Assembly (NCBI GenBank): GCA_029747585.1
Contig: JAPEVF010000083.1
Span: forward strand, 1 to 64,000
Direction of reading: 5' to 3'
DNA: 64,000 bases
Source: Pleurotus djamor
Lineage: Eukaryota; Basidiomycota; Agaricomycetes; Agaricales; Pleurotaceae
In this document: positions 23,601 through 36,278 of the stretch, piece by piece
How the letters are laid out: the number at the start of each line of letters is the position of its first letter
How positions within the stretch are numbered: position 1 is the first letter of the stretch
Position numbers and translations under genes: made by a program
Notes under the pieces: model-generated
Told to the model about the DNA's origin: nothing
Database searches by the model: none
Seen by the model: the letters and a program-made list of their open reading frames with translations, nothing else

Positions 23601-26600
23601 GATGAACCTTGCCCCTCAAGCCGTCCTTGAGGGACTCAACGCAGTCTTGGACCATCGCGGCACTGTGTACATCCCCGAACTGGGGCGCTCCTTCCAATGC
23701 CACCCTCGTTTTAGGATATTTGCCGCCCAAAACCCATTGGGTCAAGGCGGAGGACGGAAAGGTCTGCCAAAGTCCTTCGTCAATCGATTCACCAGGGTCT
23801 ACTTTGACGAACACACTCCCGATGACTTGTTGATGGTTTGCCAGTCGTCGTATCCGACTCTTGCCCACGATGTACTACGCAACATGATATCCTACAATAG
23901 CGAACTCACTGCCGAAGCTAGTTCGCATACTTCATTTGCTAGGAATGGTGCGCCCTGGGAGTTCAATCTGCGAGACATTCTCCGTTGGTGTGCCTTGCTT
24001 GAATCTGCGCCTCGTTCGCCGGAGCCTTCTCTGTACCTCCGGACCGCTTACCTTCACCGTTTTCGTGATCCAAACGATTGTCAACGTGCATTGGACATCT
24101 TCAAACAAATTTTCTCCGAACCCGAAGAGACCATGTCAAACGCTCCCCACTTGTGCGTAACGCCCACACATTTCCAAATTGGGTACACCACACAAACACG
24201 ACACAACTTCCGATCCAACATCCGATCAGGTCGCTTTCTCCCTTGTCAATTGTCGGTCTTAGAAACTTTGGGTCATTGTATCAAACAGAATTGGTTGGCC
24301 ATCCTTACGGGCCCAAAAGGCTGTGGCAAGGCTGAATCTGTAAGGCTCCTCGCCGACGTACATGGGTCCCCACTTTTGGAGCTTGCTTTCAACAGCGCGA
24401 CAGATACCACGGACATTTTGGGAAGTTTTGAACAAGTTGACAGCCAGTTCCAAGCATCGAAGCTTCTTCAAGGGCTCCAAGAAACACTCAAATCCCGATT
24501 ACGGGGACGAAATGATGCTACGGAACAGCTTGTCCTTTGCTGTGAATCCATTCGCAACCTCCATGCAACCCTGACAAGTACCACTGTCGTCTCTACCATT
24601 CACGCAACACTTGCATCCCTCCAAAAACTATCACTCGATGGCTCCTTGGGACCTTACTTCTTTGCTTTGCGTGATCTTCTAAATAAGGAATCACAGTCCT
24701 CCGCTGGTCGATTTGCTTGGATGGACGGCCCCCTCGTTCGTGCAGCGAAAGATGGCCATTGGTTGTTGATCAACGGGGCCAATCTATGCAACCCCTCCGT
24801 TTTAGATCGTCTCAATTCCCTGTGCGAACCAGATGGCGAACTTATTCTCAGCGAAAGAGGTCTTGTCAATGGAACGGTAGAGGTAGTAAAGCCACATCCT
24901 AATTTCCGCCTTTTTATGTCAGTCGATCCACATTTCGGTGAACTCTCTCGGGCAATGCGCAACCGCGGCGTGGAAATCGCTTTTCCGTCTTCCTCGCAGG
25001 AGAGAGACCTCCATGTTCTCCAGGACTTCACCCGCCTCCCCATTCTTACCGCAAACGATGACATAAACGATCAATCTGTCTCATTCGATTTACTGCGTCG
25101 AGGCATTCATTTGCTCAGACCTCCGCAAAAACCACTCTCATTCCCTCTCGGCGGCTCTCTAGACTACGCGCCGCTCTTCAACCTCGCAAACCCATTGGTG
25201 GTAGAGATTGACGCCTCTTCGTCGGATGCTGTGGCCTTCGACAACATTCTCTTCTTTCATACTCGAGTGCACACCATTGCCCACATGCCATATATAACTC
25301 GGTTCATTGATGCGCTTGACCAACGTCCTCCTTTGTCCGTACTGAAAGCACTCACGTACACGTTGATATGGCCCCGCCTCAAAGCTTATGTCATGGATAT
25401 GGCTCAGATCTACTGCGATACCATGGGAGTTCTACCTGGGATGGGTGTTTATCAGGTAATTTCATTTTATGTCCGTGATCAGGCATCCCTTTGGCTTACC
25501 TACCTTGTTCAGCGCATCGAAACCCTCCTGGACCTGTCCCTCACAAAACATCACAGTGCAAATCCTCTCCGGACTTTGATTTTCCATGCCTTGGATATTT
25601 GTACCTTGCTCTTCCTTCACGATATTGCTGAGACGTCAAAGCTTCCACTGACGAACAGCAGAGGCTCTACCATCTATCTGGACATCGAAAATGTCGTATC
25701 AAGCGTACTCGAACACTGTCGAGCCTTCATGAAGGACGTAACTATCAATTTCTCAACAGATACCCTGGTTTGTCTTCCCCTTCGTGTCAGTCCAACGTCA
25801 ATATTTACCAAGTATAGATTGATATCCAGACAGTGTCTCGTCTTTTGCGCTACGCCCTTTTGCTGAGATCATTGGTCAGACAACCATACCTTGATCATAC
25901 CGCCGCACAGACCATCGCTCAAATGATGGCTGCTGTCTTCGCACTTGACACATCAGAATCACATCCTTTCTTCCAAGAAATCGTCCGACTGAATAAGATC
26001 TTGTCTCCCAGTTCCGGTTTAGGGCTCATGGATGTTTGGAGTACTCTTTATACACCTTTACCCACCAGTGCTATTCCTGAACGCATGACCTCCCTGATCG
26101 CGCGGTTAGGGCCCAAGTACTCCTGTGAGTCGGCCGAACGACCCAGAGAAGACCCCCAATTCACCAAGTTTGCAGCGTTGCGCCGCACTGTATTTGATCT
26201 GATGGCAATCCATGATATCCACGGCCTTGCGCAGGACGAATTGATTGCAAACGTAATGGCGAAAGTTGACAATGTACGTCACTTCCAAGAGTAGCAACAT
26301 CTATCTCGCTTACTGCCCTCTGAAGCGCCTCGTGAACAATGCGTCAGCTTCAGCTCTAGACATACAGGCTGTAACGCCAGCCGTGATTGCTGAGCTTGAC
26401 TTACATGCTTCATGGCCCTGTGATCAATCACCAAACGTAAATTTCTGATATTATATATTATACTCGCTAGGCTACGCTTACCAACTTATCTAGGTACTTC
26501 GCATGATCAAGAAATTGGTAATATTGAACTTTTCGCAAGATCTTCGTCACTACCTCCCACATCAACATCTACTTTGGGCCATTGGTGCCGAAAAGCGTAT

Positions 26601-29600
26601 GCTTTTTCCGACAACTTCATTTTCCTTACTCATTATTTCCGACTAGCTGTTTTACCTCTGGTGGCAAAACTACGCGTTGAATGGCACCAGTCATTATGGG
26701 AGCTTACGCCCCCCGACACTGTCGGTCATTTCACCGTATCTTCCAAACTTTCCTTGACCACTCCTTTCTCAGCTGCCACAGGGGCCCACCCTCCTCCTCG
26801 CCCCAGTCAACCTCGTGAGCGCCTTCTCAATATGGTAAGTCGCTCGCCATTTCACCCGTGTACCTACTCAAGTCTCGCAGTCGCTGGGAGTCCGTTCCTT
26901 TGGGAGACGTTGAAGCCCACGATGCAAGACTTGGTACCCTTGCCCAATTGGCATTGTTGCAATGCGATCGGCGCCCCACGAGATTGCAAAGCTTACGACA
27001 CGCCCTCTATGTCACTATTTTCATGGTTCGCCTATCATTCTCAGCCATTGAAACTAGCACTCATGGACGATAGATCTGCGGGTGCTTTTCCGGCTCATAT
27101 GAACTGTCGACATGGCAAGAGCTTCGATCCAACGCTGTCCAGCCCTCATGCGACCTCGAACACTGCTTATCTCTGTTAAAACAGACCAACAGTAACCTCT
27201 TGAAGCAAGCACTGGAAACCTTTCTACGGCCACATATATCTGAGCTTGCAACTTCTCCCGACGCGATAGACGCTCTAGGATTGTGTTGGATGGCGGTTGG
27301 TCAAATGCTGCTCCATCTCATCGTTCCCGATGTCGCCATTGACCCTGCAGTCAAGCAAAATTTTGCGAAACAAATGAACCTTGAAGAAATGGCAAATCTG
27401 AGGCAACAGATCCTCTTGCACGCCGAGCTGGAGAAAACCGCCTCAGGGAACACGAGCAACGCCTCGATTCGCTTCTTGACGTCTCAATGTGAGCTTATGT
27501 CACCAAGCCCCAGCGATTCTGCGGAATACCCGAAAAGAAGTGATCCCACCACGATTGCGACTTTATGGAAAGAAGTCGAGCAATTTCAGCGTCAAGTGTT
27601 GCCTTCTACGAAATTAGATCCGCTGGCTGAAGGCATGCGAGCACAAGCGCTTGGGGCTGTGGAAACGGAAGCACTGGTCCAACAATCCATCGCAGGCTTC
27701 GTGCAGAGACTTAAGTCTACGTATGAAGATTACCCAGATCTCCTCCTCCTCCTAGAGTTGGCTCTCTCTAATATCAGGTTTGGGTTGCGACTCATTGCCC
27801 AACCAAGTATATCACGACCTTCGGATCCTGATACGTCTACCCTCGCAAGCGCACTCGTTTCTTTTCCTTCTACTCGGTCCTCGTCCCTGCTCCTCGCTGC
27901 GAAAGGTACTACCGGTGGATCTAACCTAGCTGGCTTCAGGCACATTCTTCTGAACATGGCCGCAGTTGCTCACCAAAAATCACACAACGTTCCATTACGC
28001 GATCTCATAGACTCACTGCAAGACATCTGCTCACAGGCGAATCGCATGTGGTTGATTGATTGTGCCCGTGAAGCGGACACTGATCGAGCCTCTCAGTCCC
28101 TCTATAGATCTAAAACCGAAGTTCACGCCGATGGTAGTGCCGAAGCCGAAGAAGAAGATTTCCTCGCCCTCTTCCCGTCCTTTGAGAATGCGTTGGACAC
28201 ACCATCCGCCTCCCCAAGCTCCAAAGGTCCTCAGGGCCTCGTTGACCCACACTACGCCAATGAATTCGTCCATATATACCAATCCCTGTTTTCTCTTTTA
28301 CCACATCCGTCATCATTCGAGGACTTGCGGAAGACAACCCTTGATGCCGTGCTTCGCTCTGCTTCGGCTTCTCTATCAGCCAATTTGGACTTGGACAGTC
28401 GTGTACTCCAGCTCAACCTTGTTAACGATCACAAAATTGCCCTGGCAGCTACCCGGTCGACGAAGGCATATAACTTTTATTCGGACCCGAATATACCTGA
28501 AACGAGCAAAAGCACGGCTATTATCTTGAACCTCATCTCCCAACTCAAGCAGCTCTCCGACCAATGGCCTGAGCAAGTCGTGCTCAGGGATTTGCTACAG
28601 AGATGTCAAGCCTTCCTTGACCTCGAACTTCATTGTTCAGTCGCCAAGGCCTTGGCCGCATTAGAGCAGATTCTATTCCAGACCCAAGACTGGGAAGCGT
28701 ATGCGAGCCGGGAGACTTCCCTCAAATTACATCAACAGGCGTTGACCTCTCTCATTGTCCACTGGCGTCGATTAGAGCTTTCAGCGTGGCAGGCGCTATT
28801 AGACGCAGAATTTGCCGCCTCAACATCAGGCGTTTCTCCTTGGTGGTTCCGTCTGTACAACGTGCTGGTCCATGGGGTCCTGGATCTTACGCCAGACACT
28901 GTCGATGAGATTGACACGGGTATCGCAAAATACCTCGGTGACTTGATCCCGCTCTTGGAGAATTTCATCCGGTCCGCCCCCCTTGGCCAGTATCAAAGTC
29001 GTCTCACTTTACTTGAATCGTTCCGTTTGCTTACATCCCTCCTGGCTTCGTCTGAATCGGGAGTGCGTCAGGTCATATTCAGACAGGTCCATCGTATCCT
29101 CCATCACCTCATCCACTCCTTCAACCTCTACACATCCCAACTGTCGTTGATACTTGGCACTGAACGCACCAAGCTCGAAAAAAGTATCAAGGACCTTATC
29201 AAGCTCGCTAGTTGGAAAGACGTTAACGTCCATGCTCTCAGAGAAAGTGCCCGCCGCTCTCATTATCAACTATTCAAATTGGTTCGCAAGTATCGTGAAG
29301 TACTCCGGCAACCCGTCAATGATAAACTGGTAGCCCAACTGGCGAGCCCTTCTAACATCAACGATTGTGGCCCGAGCCCTCTCAAGGCAGTGTCCGTCAC
29401 CGAATTGCCCCCATTTCCTGCAGCAAAAGGACCAACTACTCCGCACCTCTTGAACATTGGTCGAACCTTTGCTAAATTCAAGGGTATCCTTTCCTCTCAC
29501 CTATACGATTGGCATACGCAGCATTCCGCAGATGTTGTCAACGATCTAGCCGTCGAAGTCATCACCACCTCAGCGGATCTGGCGTCAATCCCTATACCCT

Positions 29601-32600
29601 CCCACAACCGGGAGAAACAATCGAAGGCCCTATTGGTTCGGAAACGGAAGGCTTGGTCTGACCTCCTGAAGGAACTGAAACGCGCTGGCCTTTCTTTCAC
29701 CGTTCAGGCTGATGTCCTTCGCCGACAAGCTGATCCCCTCTGGATATATGATCAAACTATACTTCCATCTGAAGAGCTACCGTTTAGGGACTGTGAGAAG
29801 TATTTTCTGCGAACTGCTGCCTCGTTATCAGAGCTTCGAAAGGCACTGGTGCACCATCACTCAGATCTCACTACTCGAGAACTTCAACGTGGTCAGATGC
29901 TGGTAGAATCAGCCTTCTCGATGGCTACCGGTGCTCGAGCAGAGTAAGCCCAATAAATACCATCTTGGGCCGTTTGGCCTCACTGACCATACCTCACAGG
30001 TTGGCCAATCACGTCACTGCCTTGACGCGATTAGAGTCTTTTCAGCACCGTTTATTCATGCTGCAATCCCATCCAGCAGTGGTGACTTATGGCACACCGT
30101 TGAGTCAGGTCATCATTGACCTTCGGGTCATCCTGTCATACACCCAAAGTTCCTTAACCGAGATGATTGGAGCCCTAGAAATAGCGCAAACTCTTGACTC
30201 GGACTCAGCCATATATTCTTCCATCATTCAGCTTTCACGCCAATATGTGGTCGGTGCGCAAGATCATCAGCGAAACGTCTCCCAAATATTGGACTCCGTC
30301 AACCTTACTCAGCCACCCATTTTGTTGCAAGGTGAAGTCCATCCATGTCTTCCTGTGCATCATGCTAAACTTTTTGCGCAGACGAGGCCGAAANTTTTTT
30401 CTGCGGCTCTACAGCACCTAGATGACGTGATGGCATCTCTCTCTCAATGGTGCGATGTGCACCCCAGCGTACATCACATCATCGATGCTGCTCTGCAGTG
30501 GTTATCTTCACAAAAACGACCAGTCATCCCTCCAAAGCCCCTATCCTCTGGCAACCATGATACGGCCGATCCCATCATCAATTCTTTCTTGGTCGTTGCC
30601 CAAGATTTATTAGCAAACTTCCCCTCGGAACAAATCGAAGTGGATAGGGATCGCTATATACGAGATGACTTGTCTACCGTCCAGCGTCTTGGCCGCTGCT
30701 TAGACATTGATGGAGCCAATAATCGACTTGCTGCCACCCTCTCTGCCATCGCCGGGCACAGCCCAGAAACTTTGGGATACGAACTAGCACGTTTTTTGCC
30801 CTTCCTGGATGCCTATGTGGCTCAGGTGCAAGTCCAGGTCAACGCCCATGCCCGTTGGCTCCGCTCTGTGTTGAAGTTGGACTATGTGGTGTGCTCGGTC
30901 GTCCATACGCTAACTACCAAGGGCTTCTGCAAGCCTGCAGAGGATGACACTGAAGGCGGTGCTGAGGGCGGTGCTGGTCAAGTGGAAGAAGGTATAGGTC
31001 TTGGGGAGGGAACAGGCTCAGAAAATGTTAGTAAGGAAATAGAGGAGGAACACCAGGTCGAAGGGCTACAAGGAGAGGATGGCGAGAATGAAGGTGGTAA
31101 TGATGACGACGACTCTAATGCCATCGAAATGGATGAGGATATTNGGGGGGGACATGAAAGACGTGGACCCTGGCTCCGAAAATGAAGATGATTCAGAGGA
31201 CGAGCCCAAGGATGAGCCTGATGAACAACTAGGTCAACTCGATAAAACTGACCCCGCCGCGGTGGACGAGAAACTTTGGGGAGACGAAGAGGGACCCACG
31301 CCTGAACAAGATGACGAAAAGAGTAATCAGGACAGATCTCAAAAGCCGTCTGGCGAATCGGAGGTCGTTGCCAAAGAGGGTCAATCGTCTAAAGAAAAGA
31401 GTAAGGAACAAGAGAAGCAGCAAAGTGCAGACGACAACGCACCCGAAGACGAGCTCGAGGAACAATCAGCCGAAGACCCATCTCCCGATGAACCTGGACC
31501 TGATGGGGCACCGATGGACGACTTCGTCCAGAACGCTGACACCCTCGATCTCCCAGACGACATCAATTTCGACCAAGATCAAGCTGACACGGACGATATG
31601 GACGTCGATCTGGACGACGATGGTTTGTCAGAAGGCCCGGAAGACCACACATTACCCGATCTTCCCAACGACGAGGGCATGCCTGAAGAGCCCATAGATG
31701 ATTCCGTAGACCCAAATGGCGGCGGCGATGGCACTCCAGATGAAAGTCCCCCTCAGGCAGACCCAGACTCAGGGGAAACTGAGAATACCGACGAACAAGC
31801 TGACAATCCGGTCATTGGGTCTGCAGACATCACTTCGGGGGATGGCTCCGCTGAAGAGCAGTCTCATGCTGTTGATAAGGGCGAGTATAGTTCGGCAAGC
31901 GAGACAGCTGCAGGGAAAGGCGGACTCAATGGTGGTGATGACCAGAATGAAAGTGCATCCACTGAACAAGCGTACGCCAATACAATTTGTTCTCCTTCCC
32001 CCTACTTACTTAGCTTTAGTTCTGATGCCCGGGAGATGAAGGATATCCAACCTGATTCAGAGTCTGCCGGTGATGCCTCGTCTGGTACTCAGCAAGGACC
32101 AGCTCCATCGCAGGACCGGCGAGATGCTGATGGGGATATCNCCCAACCCTCATCGCAGCCTCTCTGACGCTCTTCAAGAGATTCAAAGACGACTAGGTCC
32201 TATCCTGGAAGGCCCCGAGACTGCCTCTCCCAAACCCCAGTCCAGCGCGCCCTCTGATGTCAAACAGGTAGAGTACCAACGCCCTGGAGACGAGGACCAC
32301 AATATGGACGCGCTGGGTCCTTCGGGGCAAGAAGAAGCTGCTCAGCTCGACAAGTTAAAGCTAGTGGATGAAGAGGATGGTGGTAGTGATGGCGATCGTA
32401 TGGAAGTTGACTCCGAGCAGCCCACGCAACACCCGAAGCACCTAGACCAAGCAGCCCAACGCTTGGACTTCGATATAGAGAAAACAAGCACTCAATACGA
32501 CGGCATGGAGGTCGACTCTGCCATCGTGAGCAACGGGCGCTCACGTTCTGGGGATTTTGACGCGCAGGGAAAGGCTGATCGTGTCAAATCTCGAGATTCC

Positions 32601-33569
32601 GAGGAAAATTCGCTGGTAGAAATGCAACTTCGAGAGTGGCAATCCAATGGTCGACCCGAACAGGAAGCCGAACGCATTTGGCGACTCTACGAGTCCTTGA
32701 CCTCCGACTTGTCCCATGCCCTTTGCGAACAACTTCGTCTTATCCTTGAACCCACCCTTGCCACTCGACTCAAGGGGGATTATCGCACTGGAAAGCGCCT
32801 GAATATGAAGAGGGTCATCTCATACATAGCCAGCGATTTCACCAAAGACAAGATCTGGCTTCGTCGCACCCGGCCAAGTCAAAGGGAGTATCAAATCCTC
32901 CTCGCCCTTGACGATTCCCGTTCTATGGCAGAGTCGCATTCGGTCCACTTAGCCTTCCAAACTCTTGCCCTTGTTTCCAAAGCGTTGACGCGTCTCGAGG
33001 CTGGTGACATTGGTGTGGCCAAGTTCGGAAAAGACGTCAACTTGCTCCATGGATTCGACGACGGACCCTTCAATGATCTCACAGGAACGCGAGTCATCAA
33101 TTCTTTTCAATTCGACCAAAAATCTACCAACGTCCTTTCTCTGGTGCAGCAAAGTCTTCGGATCTTGGAGCACGCACGAGAGCGTCGGTCGATTGGATCT
33201 TCGACTTCCTCGGACCTCTGGCAGCTCGAGATCATTGTTTCCGACGGCATATGTCAGGACCACGAAGAATTGCGAACAGTTCTGCGCAAGGCAGCTGAAC
33301 ACAGAGTTATGATCGTCTTCATCATCATTGATTCACTCCACGCCCCGAACCAGTCTGAGACGTCTACAACGGGCCAAGTGCAGAACTCTATCCTCTCCAT
33401 GGAAAAGGCAGCTTTCAAGACGGTTGATGGTCGGATGGAATTGCAGCTGGAGAGGTACCTCGATTCATTCCCTTTTGATTACTATGTCGTGCTTCGGAGT
33501 GTTGAGTCTCTCCCAGACGTGCTTGCGGGCACGCTCAAGCAGTTCTTTGAACGTATATCAGGACAATAA
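17694..33569 (+). CDS. MDN1: Midasin, giant AAA ATPase of 60S ribosome assembly
   Basis: The start is ATG at 17694 (MDLADAIHNPLAVNLARQ); after many short introns (for example 17996-18050, 18558-18602, 20160-20217) I estimate about 4,900 residues, normal for midasin. Six AAA modules follow in order. AAA1 is near 18.76 kb with a degenerate P-loop (TSPPSCGKS). The others have P-loops GETGTGKTSV (19.84 kb), EGPTSSGKTSS (21.24 kb), GETGTGKTSI (22.12 kb), EGSPGVGKTT (23.39 kb) and GPKGCGKAES (24.31 kb). Walker B motifs include VLLDEVNLAS, VLDELNLAP and LLDEMNLAP; AAA6 has LINGANLC, probably inactive. A long linker (24.9-30.9 kb), an Asp/Glu-rich region (30.95-32.6 kb) and a C-terminal MIDAS domain (LALDDSRSMAES, D-x-S-x-S) complete the architecture. 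The known role is removal of assembly factors (Rsa4, Ytm1) from pre-60S particles in nucleolus and nucleoplasm. Ns at 21835, 30394, 31144 and 32141 are extra characters, not mutations. Confidence 0.97.
30940..32620 (+). other. Midasin D/E-rich flexible tether region
   Basis: Within the midasin coding sequence, about 560 codons are dominated by Asp, Glu, Ser, Pro and Gln (for example MDDFVQNADTLDLPDD and DIDGANN just upstream). In midasin this segment tethers the MIDAS domain to the AAA ring. Two extra Ns (31144, 32141) fall here, and a small intron is likely near 31975-32020, where the frame reads ICSPSPYLLSFSS. Confidence 0.85.
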
Positions 33570-33765
33570 CAATGTTTAATATGTAGCAGTAGGCACCATC
33601 TAATATACAGTAAGCGAAAAAGTTCTCAACGTTTTGACTATGAAGTAGTCTTGAAGCTCAACGACATCTGACATCCACGAGATTAACTGTATTTCCAACA
33701 GTAGCTACGCACTACGATGTTAAACGGTGTACTCTAGCGGCCTGTCACTCAAGCACTCAGACGCT

Positions 33766-34128
33766 CTACACACCGATCATCTGCGCGTCGGGGGCTGGCT
33801 CCTCAGCAACTGGCGCTTCCTCAGCGCTCAGAGTAAGAGCATCGATCGCGGTAGTCAAAGTTGACGTGACTCCAGAAGCAGCACCATGTGCAGCTTAACC
33901 GAGGATATCTACCACAGCACCCTTGACAGCCCCAGACTTCGAACTCGTTGACTTGGTCTTGGTCGAAGTTGTCGGTTTCTTCGGCGCAGGCTTCTTGGCA
34001 GCTGGCTTGCCCTTGTCGGCAAGATCAGAGATATTTTGAGTGTCAACAATGTCCTCGATAGGTCGAGCGAGGACGAAGACGGCGGCGAAGAGGAGGACGA
34101 GGATGGAGGAACGCATGATGAACGGTGC
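33766..34128 (-). pseudogene. Small secreted Lys/Pro-rich protein, copy A, with in-frame stop
   Basis: The start is ATG at 34116-34114. MRSSILVLLFAAVFVLARPI is a clear signal peptide, followed by EDIVDTQNISDLADKGKP, a Lys/Pro/Thr-rich stretch (KKPAPKKPTTSTKTK) and then DILG and a TAA at 33897-33895. After the TAA the same frame stays open for 42 codons, AAHGAASGVTSTLTTAID to PAPDAQMIGV, with a TAG at 33768-33766. This matches the C-terminal half of the paralog at 35570 (GAAEGITSTLTN...EEAPVEEAPVADA). The intact post-stop frame implies a recent nonsense change, a sequencing error, or stop readthrough. A probable 5' UTR intron ends 12 nt before the ATG, as in the paralog. The function is unknown: a secreted, basic, probably disordered protein. 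It is convergent with midasin, 196 bp away. Confidence 0.7.
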
Positions 34129-34196
34129 CTAGGGTGTTCAAGTTAGGAGAGAAGGGGCTTCAGGGGTCATGAGGACTGTTTGCAACCCTCATCTTC

Positions 34197-34321
34197 GCCT
34201 TTTTTGGTAATCCGAAATGCCCGAGTCGAATTTCTCACGCTTTTTGCGTCATCAACGCTATGTCAACCACGTTTTTCTGCCTTTTGTGGTAGTCCAAATC
34301 GCCCAATTTGATGATCTCACG
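34197..34321. repeat. Two direct 43-nt imperfect repeats in the copy A promoter
   Basis: Segments 34197-34239 and 34279-34321 are each 43 nt and start 82 nt apart. By eye 33 of 43 positions agree; they share GGTA-TCC, GCCC and TCTCACG blocks. They lie 80-205 bp upstream of the copy A start codon (minus strand), so they could be promoter elements or remnants of a local duplication. Confidence 0.65.
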
Positions 34322-35409
34322 TCATCTTCCTCATGTCATTCTCTATAGTATCGCGTCATCGCAAGCTTGTCATCCTGTCCTCGACGCATCTCATATCTCA
34401 CCCTCCTTCCACGTCTCAAAGCGTAACCCGGTTGAAGAACCATACCTAGCATCAATCGAAGGGGAACCACGCGGGATGAAATGGTTTCCAAGTGCGCGTC
34501 TGGTTGTGCAACGATGGACAAACTGGAAAAGTGAGTGGACTGGATTACCACGTTTCGAGGAGTTTTAACGCTGCGGAAGGCAAGATGACCTGCTCAGTAC
34601 ATTCATCTCATTACCAAAGATAACCTGACGAATGGGAGGGGATCCGGAACGAGGCCGGGAAGGCTGTAGATCCTATCATCGTCGACTAGTCGTACTGTTC
34701 GTTACACACAGACTGTGACACAGTGAATAATTGTCTCTAGCCAACCCCGCAAGCAAGGNTTTTTTTGACGATGCAGGCGTCCCTAGTTGAAAGCAAACTT
34801 GAAAAGCCTATGCCAACATCGAAGTTATTAGAGTCAGTTTCTTCTAAGAGAAGATTCAATTATTACTTACTAAGAAGCTGAGTAGTTGTGCTGATGATAC
34901 AAGCCCTTGTCCTCCCCTTTTTATATGGGAGACCTATCCATGATGCACTTCAGTTCTTTGAGTGATGGACTATCGTATAACGCAACTGGGTCTAATTGCG
35001 CGTAATGTCGCTTCGAAACGAAGGCCAGCTCCTACTCAGATCTCAGCTCAACTCAAAGCTGGAAAGGCCCTGAATGTGTAATGGCGCTAGCAATGACATG
35101 AGTAGAACTGTCGTCTTGCTTGAGGGTACTACCTAGTTGTTCACAAAAGGTCGACCGTCATCCACAGATTATTTTGGTCGCAAACTAAATGGATTCTCCC
35201 ATGCTGGTCCCAAAAGGATGACACACATTCCGAGCGTGAAGCCAGCTAAGGGCGTTCGATGAGTCTTGATCTTGACGACATGAATGGTACCTTACCTGCG
35301 GAAGCAAAGTCTACCTACGGAAGCAAAGTCCCAGACACAAAGGTACTGGAGGGTACAAAAGCCAGAGCCCACAGGTCCATGAACTTCAGCAAACCTTGCC
35401 AGCTTAACA
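34322..35409. other. Intergenic region between the two secreted-protein copies
   Basis: No supported gene is present. Open frames at 34308-34568 (both strands) lack domain features. An isolated N precedes a poly-T run at 34759. A short direct repeat of CTACGGAAGCAAAGTC (with one mismatch in the first copy) occurs near 35296-35330, in what may be the promoter or 5' leader of copy B. Confidence 0.4.
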
Positions 35410-35569
35410 GTAAGTCGCAACCTTCTATTCTCCATGACAAATATCCTCAGCCTCAACACTTCCATAGGCCTTCAAGCTTGCCTTCAATAACGTCCGTCGA
35501 TCCCAAATTTACTTCCGTTCATCCCCTTTCCCCTGACTAACACAATCCCCTCGACAGGCACACTTCACA

Positions 35570-35905
35570 ATGCGTTCCTCCCTTCTCATCCTCATCTTCG
35601 CCGCCGTCTTCGTCCTCGCCCGACCCATTGAGGACACCGCTGACACCCAAGAAATCTTTGACAAAGCCAAACCCGCACCAAAGAAAGCCGTCGCCAAAAA
35701 GCCTCTGCCGAAGAAACCTGCACCTTCGACGTCCAAGAAGGGTTCTAGCACCAAGCAGCCGGGTGTGTTATCACAGATAGGAGGACAGCTAGCTTCTGGT
35801 GCGGCTGAGGGCATTACGTCGACTTTAACAAATGCTGGGATTGACCTTGTGTCTGGAGGGAGTGAGGAAGCACCTGTGGAGGAGGCACCGGTTGCAGATG
35901 CTTAA
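35570..35905 (+). CDS. Small secreted Lys/Pro-rich protein, copy B (intact)
   Basis: This single coding exon of 111 residues has a signal peptide, MRSSLLILIFAAVFVLARPI, then EDTADTQEIFDKAKPAP, a Lys/Pro-rich middle (KKAVAKKPLPKKPAPSTSKK), a Gly/Ala/Thr segment (GGQLASGAAEGITSTLTN) and an acidic end (EEAPVEEAPVADA). It pairs with copy A in inverted orientation 1.4 kb away. A likely 5' UTR intron (35410-35557, GTAAGT...CTGACTAAC...CGACAG) ends 12 nt before the ATG, exactly as in copy A, so the two arose by duplication including their leader. It has no cysteines, so it is not a hydrophobin or a disulfide-rich effector. The basic middle and acidic tail suggest a disordered extracellular or cell-wall protein; that is inference. 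Function is unknown. Confidence 0.75.
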   Translation: MRSSLLILIFAAVFVLARPIEDTADTQEIFDKAKPAPKKAVAKKPLPKKPAPSTSKKGSSTKQPGVLSQIGGQLASGAAEGITSTLTNAGIDLVSGGSEEAPVEEAPVADA

Positions 35906-36278
35906 GTACAGACAGGCACATGCTAAGCTGGAGTAAGGAGGACAGAGTTCAGGACATACGCTACTTACATCAATCTTGCGTTGGCTTGACCGGTCCTCAT
36001 TTGTTCAACGATCGAAATAACTCCCAAAAACTCTTGATGGGTGCTGGGCTATCAGGCAGACTTGTGAGTGTCGGAGCGCCGCTCGATCCCAGCCGTTCTT
36101 GTAAGTAACTAGACGGCGCTCATGCGCCCAAAAGATCACCTTGCTTCAGTTATCTAGGCTCAGAAGCAACACCTCAAATTTTTACAAGGGACCCTGCTAG
36201 CGCACCTCGGTGGATTTTGGTGCCTAGAACTAGGAAGATAGACTTTTATGGAAATTTTGCAGGGACGCACCCCGATTA

